From positions 1,074,031-1,138,030 of the forward strand of contig NW_009799100.1 of NCBI RefSeq assembly GCF_000213175.1: a stretch of DNA of 64,000 nt. The letters are read 5' to 3'. Made by a program: the position numbers and the translations under genes. The first letter of the stretch is position 1. The number at the start of each line of letters is the position of its first letter. The notes under the pieces were generated by a model. It did no database searches, was not told the DNA's origin, and worked only from the letters and a program-made list of their open reading frames with translations. Source of the DNA: Neurospora tetrasperma FGSC 2508 (taxonomy: Eukaryota; Ascomycota; Sordariomycetes; Sordariales; Sordariaceae). Of the stretch, positions 1 through 13,177 are shown piece after piece.

Positions 1-2429
1 TCGGTTTCCCTTTCGAATTTCGGGCGGCCCTCATTTATAATATACTCCGATTTAATAATATCTAGCATTACAATACCCTTATCCTACAATTCAGTCTTAA
101 TATAGTAAAATAAAAGAGCGGTTTTATTTCTAAAAGTAGCCTCGTAGTTAATATATTTTATAATATAAATATAGATTTAATTAAAGGTCCTTCTATTAAT
201 TTAACTTTCGATCAATTCTAGGTAATATATTTTATACTCGTTGTTATTTTCGATATTGTATTCCAAAAGAAATAAATTGTTGGAAATAATATCCTAGAAA
301 AAGGATATTAAAATATAATTGAAAAAATTAGATTTTTCCGAACAATAAATTGTAAGAACGTATTCTCAAAGATTCTTAAAGCGCTTTGAACGGGTATTAA
401 TATTGTTAACTATATTAGTAACTAAGGTACTGAAAAAACAATTATAGTAGTATAAGAATAAGGCCTAGCGAAACTCCTTATTCAATTCGTTGAAGATAAT
501 AATATTATTTTAAAGAACCTTAATACTTTAGGTTCTTTCTACGCCTTATATAGGATTATCTTCGTTAGTATTAATAGGGTAAATATAATTATTATTTATT
601 ATATTAAAATCTAATTTAGTAAATATTCTTTACTCTTACAAATTCTATAAATTAATATAATTAGATTTATAGAAGAATTCGGGGAAAGATTCCTATAAAG
701 GACGGCTATTATTTCGTTCACCGTCGCCCTTTTTCCGTTTCCTAGAATTTAAACTAGGGGTAACTTCGAAGGTAATATTAGGACCCCTACTATTAGGACT
801 AGTATTAGAATTAAGGAGAAAATTGGAATTAAGGGTAATATTAGGTCTTCTACTACCCGGGGGAATACTATAAGGATAATAAAAAGGAGTACTAATATTA
901 TTAAATATATTATTATTATTATCGTTATTAGTATTGAAATTATTATTTTTAATACTTTACTAAGGTAGCTATTAGAAGGTCTTTTCAAAATTAAAGCTAG
1001 AATAAGCAGGGCTAAAGGTAATAAATATAATAGTAATTTAAGAAGTAATTGGTTTGAAGGGTAGTATAGGCGGTCTAATCTTTACTTTAATTTAAACTTC
1101 AATTTTAATTTTAATTTAAATTTTCTCCTACTAGATTTTTACTTAATACTATTCTTCAAATTTATATACCTTATTTTATTTATATTACTTAATTTACTCC
1201 TAACGTTTCTTTTAGGCCTCTTCCTAATAATTCTTTTTAACTTACTTAGCAATAACTCAATTAATTTCGCACTTATAGGTTTACTAATTAACTTACTCTA
1301 ATATAACCTTTTATAATTATATTTATAAAAAATTATTCGTATCGGCAAAGTTTCTACTATAAAGAAAACGCTCTAAATCCTTCTAATTAGTAGGGGTGGG
1401 AGTAGGTAATAATAATTCGATAGGAGCAATAGTAATAATAGGCTAGCCTTAGGCTTACTAATACTATAATTATTATTATTATATTTATTATTATTATATT
1501 TACTATATTTACTATTGAATGCGCTATTGGATTTCTTATTCAATTAATTGTAAATTTACTACTACTTAACTAAATAGAAGTAGGAAATTAGAGGAAAAAG
1601 TATAGTAAAGTAAAAATACCAGAGGCTAATATTAATATTATTACTATATAAACGTTATAAATCGAGAGGAAGGGTTATAGTTTAACGGTATATAATTATA
1701 TAGAGTATAGCTATTAAAAGGAGGTTATGTAGGCGAAAAATATTAAACCGGCGTTGAATAATATAATAAAAATTAATAGGGTAAAAATACTTAGTAGACA
1801 ATTGGGTATTTAAGAATAGGAGGATAATTAAGAGTAAGAAGATAATTAGGAGTAGGATAATTAAGAGTAGGAGGGTATTAAATATTAGAAGTAATTATAG
1901 TCTAATTACTAAATAGGCCAGGCGGGTCCGAGGGAAGTTCTGGGCGTTTAAATATATTACTACTTTATAAATTTATTATTAATAACCGAATAATATTATA
2001 TTAATTACCGGGGTAGAGTTACTACTAATCTTAATATTAAAGTTAGAGCTAGTATATTAGGAATCCTTTTGGAGAATATTAGTAAATATATTAGATTTTG
2101 TATATTTCGCTATATATTTATAGTAATTACCCGATTATTACTACTCTTTATATAGTACGGTAATATTGTATTACTAAAATAGATTAGATTATATATAAAG
2201 AAAAAAAATATAGATTAATTTATTAAATTTTAATATATAGGAAGTTAAATACTATTTTAACTAGTAAAAGAAAATAATAAACTTCTAATTAATAATATAT
2301 TAAGTAAGGTAGGCTTAGGTTTAATAGGCGTATTAATAAGTAAATTCCGTTAATTATTAGTAATATCCGGTTTATTATTTTCGAGACCCTATATATTAAA
2401 ATTAATAGTCCTTTTACCTTTATCGGCTA

Positions 2430-2487
2430 GTACACCTTTAGGAGGGCGACCGCGGGGGCGACCGCTATTCGGGTTCTTAGTAGGCAT
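2430..2487 (-). pseudogene. AT-hook-like peptide remnant in transposon debris
   Basis: On the minus strand an ATG at 2487 opens a short reading frame whose first ~20 residues contain RPRGRPP, a typical AT-hook core with a flanking basic residue. The patch is GC-rich compared with its surroundings. The frame continues into a stop within about 35 codons, and the downstream sequence is ordinary AT-rich debris. It may be the N-terminus of a transposase or gag-like protein, or a chance survivor. The element family is unknown. Confidence 0.3.
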
Positions 2488-3723
2488 TATCTAGATTTAT
2501 ATTAGTTAAATAAATTTGAAGCGGTAATAATAATAATAATAATAGTAATAATAATAATAATAATAATACTCACGGTAACTGCAAACTGGTACTACTATAC
2601 AATGCACTTAAATAATTAACTTAAATAATTAATTTAATTAATTAGTTTTAAAATAAATTTGATTTTAAAAGGACAATTGCGGAAATAAATGAAATAGTAA
2701 GGTTTGGTTGTATAAAAAGATAAAAAAGATATTCGATTCCAAAATTAAAGATTGTATACGCCCGCAAGGGGGTACGACCGACTTCTACCACTTTCTAATC
2801 TACTATATATATATAAAAAGTATTTATATTTACTAACTACCTAATAAATATCGGATTAAATATCGAAGACTATAGTGGTAGTAGGTAAAAAAGGTAGAGT
2901 ATTATTAATAGCAATAAATAAATATAGTAAATATAATAATAGTATTTTAAATAAAAGTTACAGAGGTTAAAAATAAGTTATGGAAGCAGCCTAGTACTAT
3001 TATCTTAGTAAGGACTAAAAGTATTATAGTTAATAGAATAGTAGTGCCTCTAAGTACTAGCGCCCTACTTAGATACCGGGTATATAATATATAAATTAAT
3101 ATTATAGAAAATAATAAAATTAATACTCAATAACCTACTAATTAAAAGAGTAAATAATATTATAAATAATCTAAAACTTATATAATAATTGCCCGAAATT
3201 TAAAGTTTATTATAGTAAGGCACTACCCCTATATATAGTACTATAGGTCCAGGTAGGTAGTTATACAAATAATATTATATTATTTATTATTTAATAAATA
3301 GGATAAAACAACCCTTATTAAATAAAATCCCATTTTATTTAATTTATTTATACTATATATTACTAGTAAATAACTAATTAGATTAGAATAAGTAATAAAT
3401 TCGCCCGGTTTTAATTTAACGAACAACTTTAAGATTCTCCCTTTCTCGAATCTAATCCTTCCCGTTATATTAATTTTACTATTTTAACAAATCTTACCCT
3501 ATACTACGCCGACCTCGCTTGAAAAACAACCCCTTCTAAATAAATATCGTTATTAATAAACTAATACGAATTAGAACTAATTATAGTAAACGAATACTAG
3601 TACCTAAAATTTACCCTTATTCTAAATAATAGTAATAGTAGTAAATTCGTTATTTAAAATTACTAATAGCACTACGTTAATTAGGATCCCCAACTACCTA
3701 AAATATAAATTTCGCCCCTTTCT

Positions 3724-3756
<33 letters not shown>

Positions 3757-5989
3757 GTAATACTATTATATTTAACCCCGCGGTACCCTCTAATAACTAG
3801 AAAAATATTGATAATAATATTAATTAAAGTCAGTTGATTCTTCAAACTAAAATAGATTTAAGTACTAACTTACATATAGGGTTTATCGATTAAAATAATT
3901 TATTTAGAAATCTATATATAATAAATATCCGGCGCAAATTAATTGAATTCGAAAGCGATAATAACCTTCTAAACGAAAATTAAATATAATTAAATATAGA
4001 ATATATTAAATAGCTCTTTAACCCTCCCGAATTAAAGATAATCGAATTTAATAAAAATTTTATCGATAAATAAATAATAAATTAAACCGATTACTTTGTA
4101 AAACCCGAACCTCTAGCGCTAGAAGTCCCTACTAGCCAGATTATAGATTTTTTATAATTAATCCGGTATTACTACAATAAGTACGAATACCTATCGAATT
4201 TTAGAATAATATTCGGCCTATATACTTATTTACGCCGTATATTATTAAAAAATTATAAAATTTAATTAGAAATGCTCAATTTATTACGGGGGTACGACGG
4301 CCGTTTAATCCTAACGATTTGAACTCTATTAAAATAATTAGCGACCTTTAAAAATGAATTTATAAAACGACTTCTACTATTGGAAATACGTATAGTATAA
4401 GTATTAATATAAATAAATAGGATAAAGATTAAATGCGTTCGTTAAAAGAAGGAAGAAACTAAATACGAAGTATAATAATAATAGATAGAGGAGTTAGAAT
4501 TTAATAAATCCAAGGATTAATTAATTATATTAATACTATTATATTTTATAGACCTTAAATTATTATTTTAAACCTTTTTAACTTCTAAAACCGCCGTTGG
4601 AATATATAAGGGCATAGTACATTTAGTTGATAACCCGATAGAATTATACTATACTCTTTACTAATTATCTTCCATTTGAACTATATTTAACGAATATATA
4701 TACTTTATTAGTAATTTTGAAAATAATAGTAGGGCGATTTTCCCGTTAGATTTCATCTTCTTTTACTATTGTAGGGATTATACTATTTATAATATTAGGG
4801 ATATTAATAATTATACTAAAAATAGCTATATTAAAAGTTATAGTTATAATAGTATATAATACTATTATTGCTTATTAAACGAATATTTAAATTATTAAAT
4901 ATATATTAATTGTATAAGAGCAGTAAGTAAGAATTTTATAAACAATTTTCGAAAGTACAAAAGTGAAATTACTCTTATTATTAATAAGTACATTCCGATT
5001 AACCAAATCGAGTAAGAATTCCCGGGCCTTAAACTATACTTTTAACTCAATTATAGTATAAGGTTTAAGAAATACAAATTAGTAATATACTTTAACCAAA
5101 ACGAGTAAATTCCCTAAGAATAAGCTAACTGATTTATACCTATTAATATTAATTACTTTAATAATAATAATTTAAACGATCCTAACCCGGCAATTAATTT
5201 ACAACCTACTTCTATAAGAGGTTATACGCTACAAAGTTAGAAAATATTTCTAAAATATATAATAGAGCTAGATATTAAGTACTAGAAAAAGGTATATTTG
5301 GTTCGCTATATTCTAAATAAGGTTGTTAAGTCCGAACTAAATTCTTATTAAATAGAAGTCGACTAAGAAAGTAAGATAATAAAGATCTACCCTCTTATAT
5401 ATATATTACCCCTTCGTACTGAATTCGAGATTGAAATATTTAGAAGGTAGTATTTCGAGGAAGAATAGGATAAAGTATATATACGGTATAATAATAATAT
5501 TTTAAATTATTTAGTACTTATATTTATTAATAGATTCGGTATTTACTATAATATTTACCGATCGGTTATAAGGGTATATTAATTACCTACCAACTTATTT
5601 TTCAATACTCGTACTAAAAATACTAATATTTTCCCTATTATTTCAAATCTATATACGTTTTACTTCGACAACGTCGTTAAAACTATTAGTTATATAATAC
5701 CCTTAGACCGTAGTATTATAATAGAAGTATAGGGAAGATTAATATTAGTATCGATTTTTATACTATACTATATAAGTAATATACTTTAATAGAATTAAAA
5801 TACCGGTATTATTAGTATAAGTAGCTATAAATTCTAACGATTTTACTTTATTAGGCCCGAATATATTATTAATAAAAAAGATGTGCTTATAAATAGCCGG
5901 GAGATTAACCGGTATTATTACTAATATATATAAATATAATACGAAGTGTATATTAATATTTAGCGAATAGGTAATAAAATAGTATACTA

Positions 5990-6235
5990 TACGTAATAGG
6001 GTATTAGTAGATTCCGGCCCACATTATTCGATTTAATACCTATACTTAATATTATTATAATACGCCTACCTAACCCGGCACATTCAGAATATAAAGGTAT
6101 ATAAAAATAGAAGTATATTAATAGAAGTAATATTTTAAATATATACTAATTTTTTACAAATATTACCGCAACCACCTACGAAATACTATTAAATATATTT
6201 TTAACCCCCAAAGTAAAAATCGAGTATAGCCGGGT
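5990..6235 (+). pseudogene. Retropepsin-like remnant (LTR retroelement)
   Basis: In the frame starting at 6001 the translation reads VLVDSG followed by His-Tyr-Ser. This resembles the catalytic Asp-Ser-Gly loop of retroviral-type aspartic proteases in LTR retrotransposons. Stops follow within a few residues. The fragment ends where the TIR element at 6243 begins, so the TIR element probably landed in an older retroelement. The match is short, and it could belong to a second gypsy-like element rather than to the one at 9.4-23.8 kb. Confidence 0.4.
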
Positions 6236-6242
6236 ATTAAAA

Positions 6243-6688
6243 AAGAGAAACTCTATTCGCACGGGGATAAAACTCTATTCGCACAGGGGGAAAAAGTGAA
6301 ACTTGGCGATGTCTTTTTATACCTTAAAAATTCCAGTAGAGGGTAGTAAGGTAAATTATATTTTTTCTTATTTTTTGCTCTATTTACTATAGCTTTCTTA
6401 AGAGCTGTAGGTGTTTGGTAGGTTGAGAAAATCCAGGAGAAATAAAGTTAATTATTAAAAATAATAAAAATGATTTTTAATGTAAGAATCTAGAAAAGTA
6501 AGATCTAGGTTATATCTTGGGCTATGAAACTGGAATTTAAACCCAAAAATTAGCAAAAATTTAACGAGTAATTTGGTACTACTCTCGGCCTCATATAGTA
6601 AGGTCTGACTAAGTTATACTTAGAAAAGCAAAAGTGGATCCCCGTGCGAATAGAGCTTTATCCCCGTACGAATAGAGGTTCTCTTAAA
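6243..6688. mobile_element. 446-bp TIR element (MITE) with composite ends
   Basis: The two ends form an inverted repeat of roughly 45 bp. The left end (6243-6288) and the complement of the right end (6643-6688) share AAGAGAA, then CTCTATTCGCACGGGGATAA, then a second copy of CTCTATTCGCAC. Each terminus therefore contains a direct duplication of a 12-bp motif. The interior has no coding capacity. It is less AT-skewed than its surroundings and keeps CA/TG dinucleotides, so it is probably a later insertion than the host repeats. The target duplication cannot be fixed because both flanks are A-rich. A degraded relative of the right end occurs at 24139-24186. Confidence 0.75.
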
Positions 6689-9249
6689 AAAATTGGCTAT
6701 TTCCCCCGGGATATAGTACCTTACCTTCGCCTTTATCGTATATTCTAAGCTATAATCTCACGTACTATACCTAATAGTCAATTATTACGCCACCCTTATT
6801 CGAAGTATAACTATATAAAGATCATATTAATCCATACGCCTAAAAGGTATAGAAGGATATTTATTAGCTATATTGCTAAGACGAGGACAATGAAAATAAA
6901 GATAATAAAGATATTATAGTAAATAATAAATTGGTTGGCTGTTTTATTCGGGCACTAACTATAATAATTATTAATAATTCGATTTTTATAAATACCCGAA
7001 ATACTAAGGAGGTATATAATAATATTAATATTAAGGCCAAATATAGTAGATAGTAGTATAAAAAGCTATACTAGGCGGAATTAGCAGCTATAGCTAATAA
7101 CCCCTAGGTATAAAAGGTATTTTAAAATTATATTTATATAAACTCTAAACGTTTATAAGTATTATTATTTCAATTATCTATAATTAATAGTCTAGAAGAA
7201 GATATACAAATAGCTGAGGATAGCGAAGATAAAAAAAATAGTATAATTATTATAGTACTACTATTAAACTTCCTAAAGCGGGCAAAAGAGTATATTTGTA
7301 AGGCTCTTCAGCCAAATATATATTTAAGGGTATATTACAACTGTATTTATAACAAGTACGGCCCTTTTAAATTATTAAATATAATAACAGAAGAAAAATA
7401 TTATAAGTAAATTACTTTTAAAAATTTTTTTAATACCCGTAATCTAGTAAATATACTACCGGTCCGACTTATACGTAATATATATAAGTATAAGAATTTA
7501 GTATACAAAACCCGAATTTATAATTAGGATAATAATAGTTACGGAATTAAAGCTAATAATAATAAAATAAATAATTTAAGGCTACAACCTAGATTACTAA
7601 TAGTAAAGACGTCGAAAAATAGATCCTTGAATAAGAGCGTATTATTTATACTATTCGATTTACTTTACTTAATTCGTTTACTATTATTAACTCCGATCTA
7701 ATTGAATAAATCTAGGATATAGTTAAGGAAGCACTTAATTTATTTAATAACTTACTCTACTAATAAAATAAATAATATATAGGATTAACTATATAAGAAG
7801 AATAGGAATTTAATATCCTAACTACCGGTAATTATATATATATCCGGCTATTTATAATTAGAAAGTTCGAAGTTATAATAATACGCAAAATTCAATACCC
7901 TGTTACTAGTCTTAATTAGAATTTGCCCGTTTTGTCTCGTATAATAATTAATAATTTCTATTATACCTTATTACGGGCGTATAAACTAAACTATAATATT
8001 AGGATTTTAAAATTCGTTCCTAGTACTTTATAGTATAGTAAGAAGCTATCCTTTTTAAATAGGTATATATATACTATAATTCGTACGCCCCGATATATAT
8101 TCCCAATCCCTCCCTACGAACACCCTTATTCAGCTAATACTATTATATACCGAACCCCTTTAATATACGGAAATTAATTCTTAAAGTATCTTCCTTATTT
8201 TTATTATATTCTATACAATAATACTATATAATAGTAATATATTTATAAGCTAATTATAATATACTTATACGGTTAGTATTATTAATTATATAAAATCGAT
8301 AATAATACTTCTAAATCCCCTTTAAATCCCCCTAAATTCCCCTAAATACGCTAAAATCTACTAGATACTATTAAAATTAATAAATCCCGCTGTCTTTTTA
8401 TTATACAATTCGTACTCTATATATAATTTAGTACTAAAATTGGAAATTATATTAACTATAACTATTTAGGGGGTATTATAATACCCTTAAGTACTATACT
8501 TTCTCTATTAATAACTATATTAAGTATTATAATAGTGCTACTATAGGCCGTATTGACTATATTTTCGTCTATAAGTAGAAGTAGTATAATAAACGTTTTA
8601 TATTCTTTATATTAACTAAAATAATAATTATAAATAGGATAGTCGCGAGCCTTAGGCTTCTATTAATTAAAGAAACCGAAGAGATATTAATTATTAATTT
8701 ACTAGTAGTACTAATTAATAAAAAGGTTTATAGCATAAATATTTCGAAGATTTATAAACGATAGACTATTTATTATTAATTAAAATAGGTATTAGTAATT
8801 TAGAATATTATTTAGCTATAAATACTTTTTTAATAGTAAGTATTAGAATAAATACTTTAAATACTTTACTAATTACTATACAAAATATATCAATTTATCT
8901 ATAGTAATTAGAATTTTATATAATATATCGAAGTATTTTCAGTAATCGTCTAGTCTAATATCGTATATACTACCGTATAAAAAATTATATAAAGGTTTAT
9001 TGCAATTTCCATCGTACCTAATCCTTTAAACTACTAGTATAACGCTTTATTTCTTTCCGTATCCCCTATCCTTAATTAATTAATAATATATTTACTTACT
9101 AAATTATTTAATTATCTAAATTAATTAACTATAACCGAATAGAACTTTTCTAACGTATTATATTTATTGTATCGCATTATATTTATAGTATATATATTTA
9201 ATTATATTGTATTACTACTCATAGTAAATTCAATTACGTTTATTGTATT

Positions 9250-9284
9250 CCTATACTATACTATACTATACTATACTATATATA
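9250..9284. repeat. (CTATA)n pentanucleotide microsatellite
   Basis: About five to six tandem CTATA units, running into a short TA tract. It lies just before the region that resembles the gypsy 5' LTR. Confidence 0.85.
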
Positions 9285-9289
9285 ATTGC

Positions 9290-9560
9290 TATTAATACCA
9301 GTGCGTAGCACTAACTATTAGAAAGCGGTATAATATAGTATTGGGTCGGGGTTAGGGCAATAGTATAGTAGACCGTATACCCGGTATAGAGTTCGATATA
9401 GGTACTAGGTATAAATATAGCGCTGGGTTAGATTGTACGTAGGGTAGGTAGTAGGTAGGTAGTTCCGTAGATAAATATATATATATATATTAATTGCAAC
9501 TTCCTAATATTTTCTTTCTATACCCGTAATAGACCTATATATAAATAATACGGATTCTTT
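9290..9560 (+). repeat. Probable 5' LTR of the gypsy element (approximate)
   Basis: The stretch 9421-9446 aligns with 23651-23676. Of 26 positions 9 differ, and all nine differences are transitions, as RIP acting on two former identical copies would produce. Similarity continues through CGTAGATAAATA to about 9503 with gaps. The outer boundaries are not visible, because mutation has erased any TG...CA termini, so the coordinates are only a working estimate. Confidence 0.45.
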
Positions 9561-10159
9561 TTTCCTAATAGGGATTGATTTTCTGGCCTATAATAGTCTA
9601 GGATAGATCTAACCTCCTAGGAAGGTATAGACCCCTCTACTATAGTATATAAACTACCGTTAAGACCTACTTACCGTAGTAGGACGGTAGACTCCTAATA
9701 ATAGTAGTATCCAATTTACCGTAGAGTGACGGTCAATTTATTGCATATCGGTCGAGGGGGTTCGCAGCTAAGTATAGCAAAAATCCGGAATATAAATTTA
9801 ATTAAGGAAATAATTACTAATATTTTAAAGGGTAATAATTAGTAATATAAAGGAAGTTTCCCCCTACTCCTCTATAAATTCATTTACAATTTAGCTAGCG
9901 CTTACTTATTAGAGAAATTTTAAGAAGCCGTAATTCTCGCTAAAGTAAATCACCTTACTAGAAACTTCAATGAAAATACTCTACTTTATAAAGAAATAAC
10001 CCAGCATATATACTTAATTAAAATCTTTAATAAAATATAAAGAAGTTCTTAATAAGGCTAACCGTCTAATTAAAATAAAGGACAAAATTATTACTATCTT
10101 AAAAAAGTCGGAGGAATAATAATATATTAACGAGGTAGCAATTTTCCTCCCGTTATTAA

Positions 10160-11050
10160 TTGAGGAAATTCCGCCTAACCGTTTCTACAACTATAAAATT
10201 AAATTCTAGCCGAGAGCGACTCCTCCTAATGCGCGATTATATTGTATATCCCCGATCGAAGTTATTATTATTAAAAAGTCGATCAATAAGAATTCAAGGA
10301 AGAATTTTATCCGCTTATTGCAATCTACAGCCACATCCCCTATCCTTTTAGTAAAAAAGCCCAGCGGCGGCGTTTGTATTTATATGGATTACTATAATAT
10401 TAATAACGTAATATTAAAATCGTATTACCCGCTACTATTAATTAAAGAGACTCTTAATACTATTTATTATATAAAGATTTTTACTAAATTTAATATAATT
10501 ACTATATTTAATAAGATCCATATAAAAGAAAGATATAAATAGTTTACTACTTTTATTACCTATTTACAATCTCTATAAATCTATCGTCTATTTATTCGGC
10601 CTCTAAAGCACTCTAAGAACCTTCTAGAACTATATTAATAATATTCTATATAGTATCTTCAATATATATACAATAATATATTTCGATAATATCCTAATCT
10701 ATTTGAATAACGAAAAAAACTATAAAAGCTACTTTAGAGAAGTCCTACAACGGATAATTCGAATAGAGCTATAAATTAATATCAATAAATATAAATTCTA
10801 CATTACAAAAATAAAACATCTTAGTCTAATTATTACCCTAAGAGGACTTAAGATGAATCCTAATAAAGTATCCGCTATTAAGACTTAGGAAGCTCCAAAA
10901 ACCAAGAGGGCGTTATAGCGTTTCCTAGGTTTTACCAATTTCTACCGACGATTTATTAAGCATTTCTCGATTATCGCTAGTCCGTTATACGAATTAATAA
11001 AGAAATCAGTAGAATAGCAATAGACCGACCGCTATTAGAAGTCTTTTAAA
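10160..11050 (+). pseudogene. Gypsy reverse transcriptase fossil
   Basis: The translation shows the linker before RT (RATPPNARLY-like), then VKKPSGG, then a DYYNINNV block and YYPLLLIKETL, then KIFTKFNI. This is the palm region of Ty3/gypsy RT, in which the usual Arg, Asp and Leu residues are partly replaced. The catalytic Tyr-x-Asp-Asp box is present at 10679-10690 but reads Tyr-Phe-Asp-Asn, so the second catalytic Asp has become Asn, a change RIP can make. Further on, [16 protein letters not shown] is the conserved connection region. Several in-frame stops confirm it is non-functional. Confidence 0.85.
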
Positions 11051-11051
11051 A

Positions 11052-11301
11052 CTCTCTGTCACGGGGCGCCAGCAAGCACTAAGGTAAGACTTTGATTGTT
11101 GTGCGAGGAACAGGAAGAGAATCCTGTGCGCGTACGAGAACTATGTAAAGTACGCTGTGGATCCGGGTACACACGGACCACAGCACGTGTGCACGTGACT
11201 GCTGTACTGCACTCAGGCAGCTGCACAGCTGACTGCACTAATGCAGTGCAGCACCCTCTATCTATTGACAGGAACATGGCAGTAATGCCTGTGACACTCT
11301 C
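11052..11301. mobile_element. Solo LTR (240 bp) with 5-bp target duplication
   Basis: The sequence 11057-11296 begins TGTCAC and ends GTGACA, so it has canonical TG...CA termini with a 6-bp inverted end. The pentamer CTCTC flanks it on both sides (11052-11056 and 11297-11301). Removing the insert and one CTCTC rejoins the gypsy frame at the expected Phe-Lys-Thr-Leu / Lys-Lys-Ala-Phe connection. The insert is GC-rich, rich in CA/TG, and shows no RIP. A 5-bp duplication and TG/CA ends are standard for LTR elements. The short frames inside it on both strands are not genes. I cannot assign the parent family, and no partner copy is in the window. Confidence 0.88.
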
Positions 11302-11339
11302 AAAAAGGCTTTCAATAGTAGTCCAATACTCCGGATCTA

Positions 11340-11790
11340 TAACTAATTAAAGTAGACCATTATTAAAACAAATACTTCGAATTAGACTTATAATAGTACT
11401 CTATCCTAATACGACGAAGAAGGCGTCTTATACCCGGTCGCCTATTTCAACCAACAGTACTCTTCGGCTGAATATAATTATAATATTTATAATAAAGAAT
11501 TGCTAGCTATCGTCAAAGCTCTCAAAGAATAGCGCCCCGAATTGGAAGGAGCATAAGAACCTTTCAAGGTTCTCACCAACTACAAAAGTCTAAAGACGTT
11601 CACAATTAATAAACAATTCACCCCCCGCTATATATAATAGTCCCAATTCCTCTCCTGTTTTAATTTTACAATTAAATACCGTCCGGGATCCTTATAAGTA
11701 CGCCCTAACGCACTAAATAAGAAACTAAAAAACTTACTCAAAGACAAAGCCGACGAACGGTTAATAGCTAAGAATAGAGTCTTATTTAAT
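11340..11790 (+). pseudogene. Gypsy RNase H fossil
   Basis: Readable in shifting frames with stops: a YPVAYF-like block, YNIYNKELLAIVKALKE, and the tail KYRPGSL followed by an ALSKK-like segment. These are the conserved RNase H motifs of Ty3/gypsy pol. The reading becomes unintelligible near 11900, where the 1.25-kb repeat copy A begins. The continuation of the same pol gene is found about 9.5 kb downstream. Confidence 0.8.
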
Positions 11791-11915
11791 TATAATATCT
11801 TCGTGAATAAAACTTTCATTCTAAAAGATAGAAACGAAAAGGTTAATATTAGTACCAAATATATTTGCAAATTAGAAACTTTAAACGAGAGGTCGACGGT
11901 CAATCTAATAGTAAT

Positions 11916-13150
11916 AATATTCTTTTTCCCTAACTATGTAACTATAGCGCCTTATTGGTATAGGGTCCTTCTCTAATTCTCTAGAGGGGAAAACTGTACA
12001 GCGTTAAACGCCGCCGGATGAAAACTCCCAACTTTATCTCGGTTGTAACTTACTTACACTATTCCTACTTTACTTATAGTTATAATAATTCTTACTTATT
12101 ACTATAGCAAATTAATTTCGTTTCTCCCTTTACTATATTATCCTAATATTAAAATAATAAGAATAATAGGAATATAATTAGGAATATCGCCTTCCTCCGC
12201 CTTCCTTCCACTTCTCTATTCTATTTTCCTATCTATATTCCTACCCCTCCGCTTCGTTATTCTTATTTATATTTACCTCCGCCCTATCCCTTTATTTTTT
12301 AACCTTTAGTTCTACCCCTATTCGTAATAGTATAAAAACCCTCCCCTCTATTTATATAATCTTCCCTATAATATTCCTTCTTAATTCCCTTTTACTTTCT
12401 TTCTTCTTTATAATAATATTATCCAAAATAACTTCCTCCGGTTATAACCGTCCTAACCTAATTAATTTTATTTCTAATTTTAAAATCTCCTCCTCCGAAA
12501 TGTCTCCGGGCTCGATAGCTTCTCTTAGCTTTATAACTCCGGTATATTTAGAACTTATAATATTTTTCTATATCCTTTATAGTAATTCGGATTTCGTAAC
12601 CCTTCCGAATTAATATAACCGTCCCTCCTATTATCCCTAATCTTTATAATAATTTGATTGATATTATTTATAAAATACCTAACCTTTACTATACTTTAAA
12701 CTTTACTATAATCCTAAAAATTAATTAGAGATTTACTATTCCTAATAATTTTTGTAAAATTATTACTAATAAAACTTACTTTGTTTTATCTTCTAGTAGG
12801 TCTAATATTTTCCCTTTCTCTTTATCCTCCTTTCCTAATTAATTTCCGTTTCTAACTACTAACTTTTAAAATATAACCTATATTTTTACTAACTAATAAA
12901 TATATATTAAATATTCCTACTAGCCTCTATAATATCTATAACGCTATTTAATCGGTAACTGTTACTATAATATTAAATAGCCTAACTAAATATTACTAAA
13001 ACTTAGACGCTTTCGTCCGCACTACTAATTATTTTACTAAACGTATATACGAACGTTTAATATATAATAATCTCCCTAATAATTCTACTATTTTTCTTTA
13101 TACTCTATACTATTATACTATTATTTTCTAATAGAAGGGCTATTATAAAC
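11916..13150 (+). repeat. 1.25-kb dispersed repeat, copy A
   Basis: The segment starts AATATTCTTT then a TAACTATAGCGCC-type motif, and includes TCTCTAGAGGGGAAAAC and the block around 12180-12480. It aligns along almost its whole length with copy C (19699-20967) in the same orientation, and with copy B (13178-14452) in reverse. The final ~100 bp are diverged from the other two. Differences are mostly transitions. It begins exactly where the gypsy RNase H reading fails. Confidence 0.8.
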
Positions 13151-13177
13151 TATTTATAAAATATCCTTCACGTACAG

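Noticed and set aside
749-988. 79-codon hydrophobic frame on the minus strand
   Set aside because: Low-complexity Ile/Leu/Val translation of AT-rich repeat DNA. There is no promoter context, homology or codon bias.
11059-11350. Opposed short frames at 11059-11277 and 11096-11350
   Set aside because: They lie almost entirely within the non-coding solo LTR.
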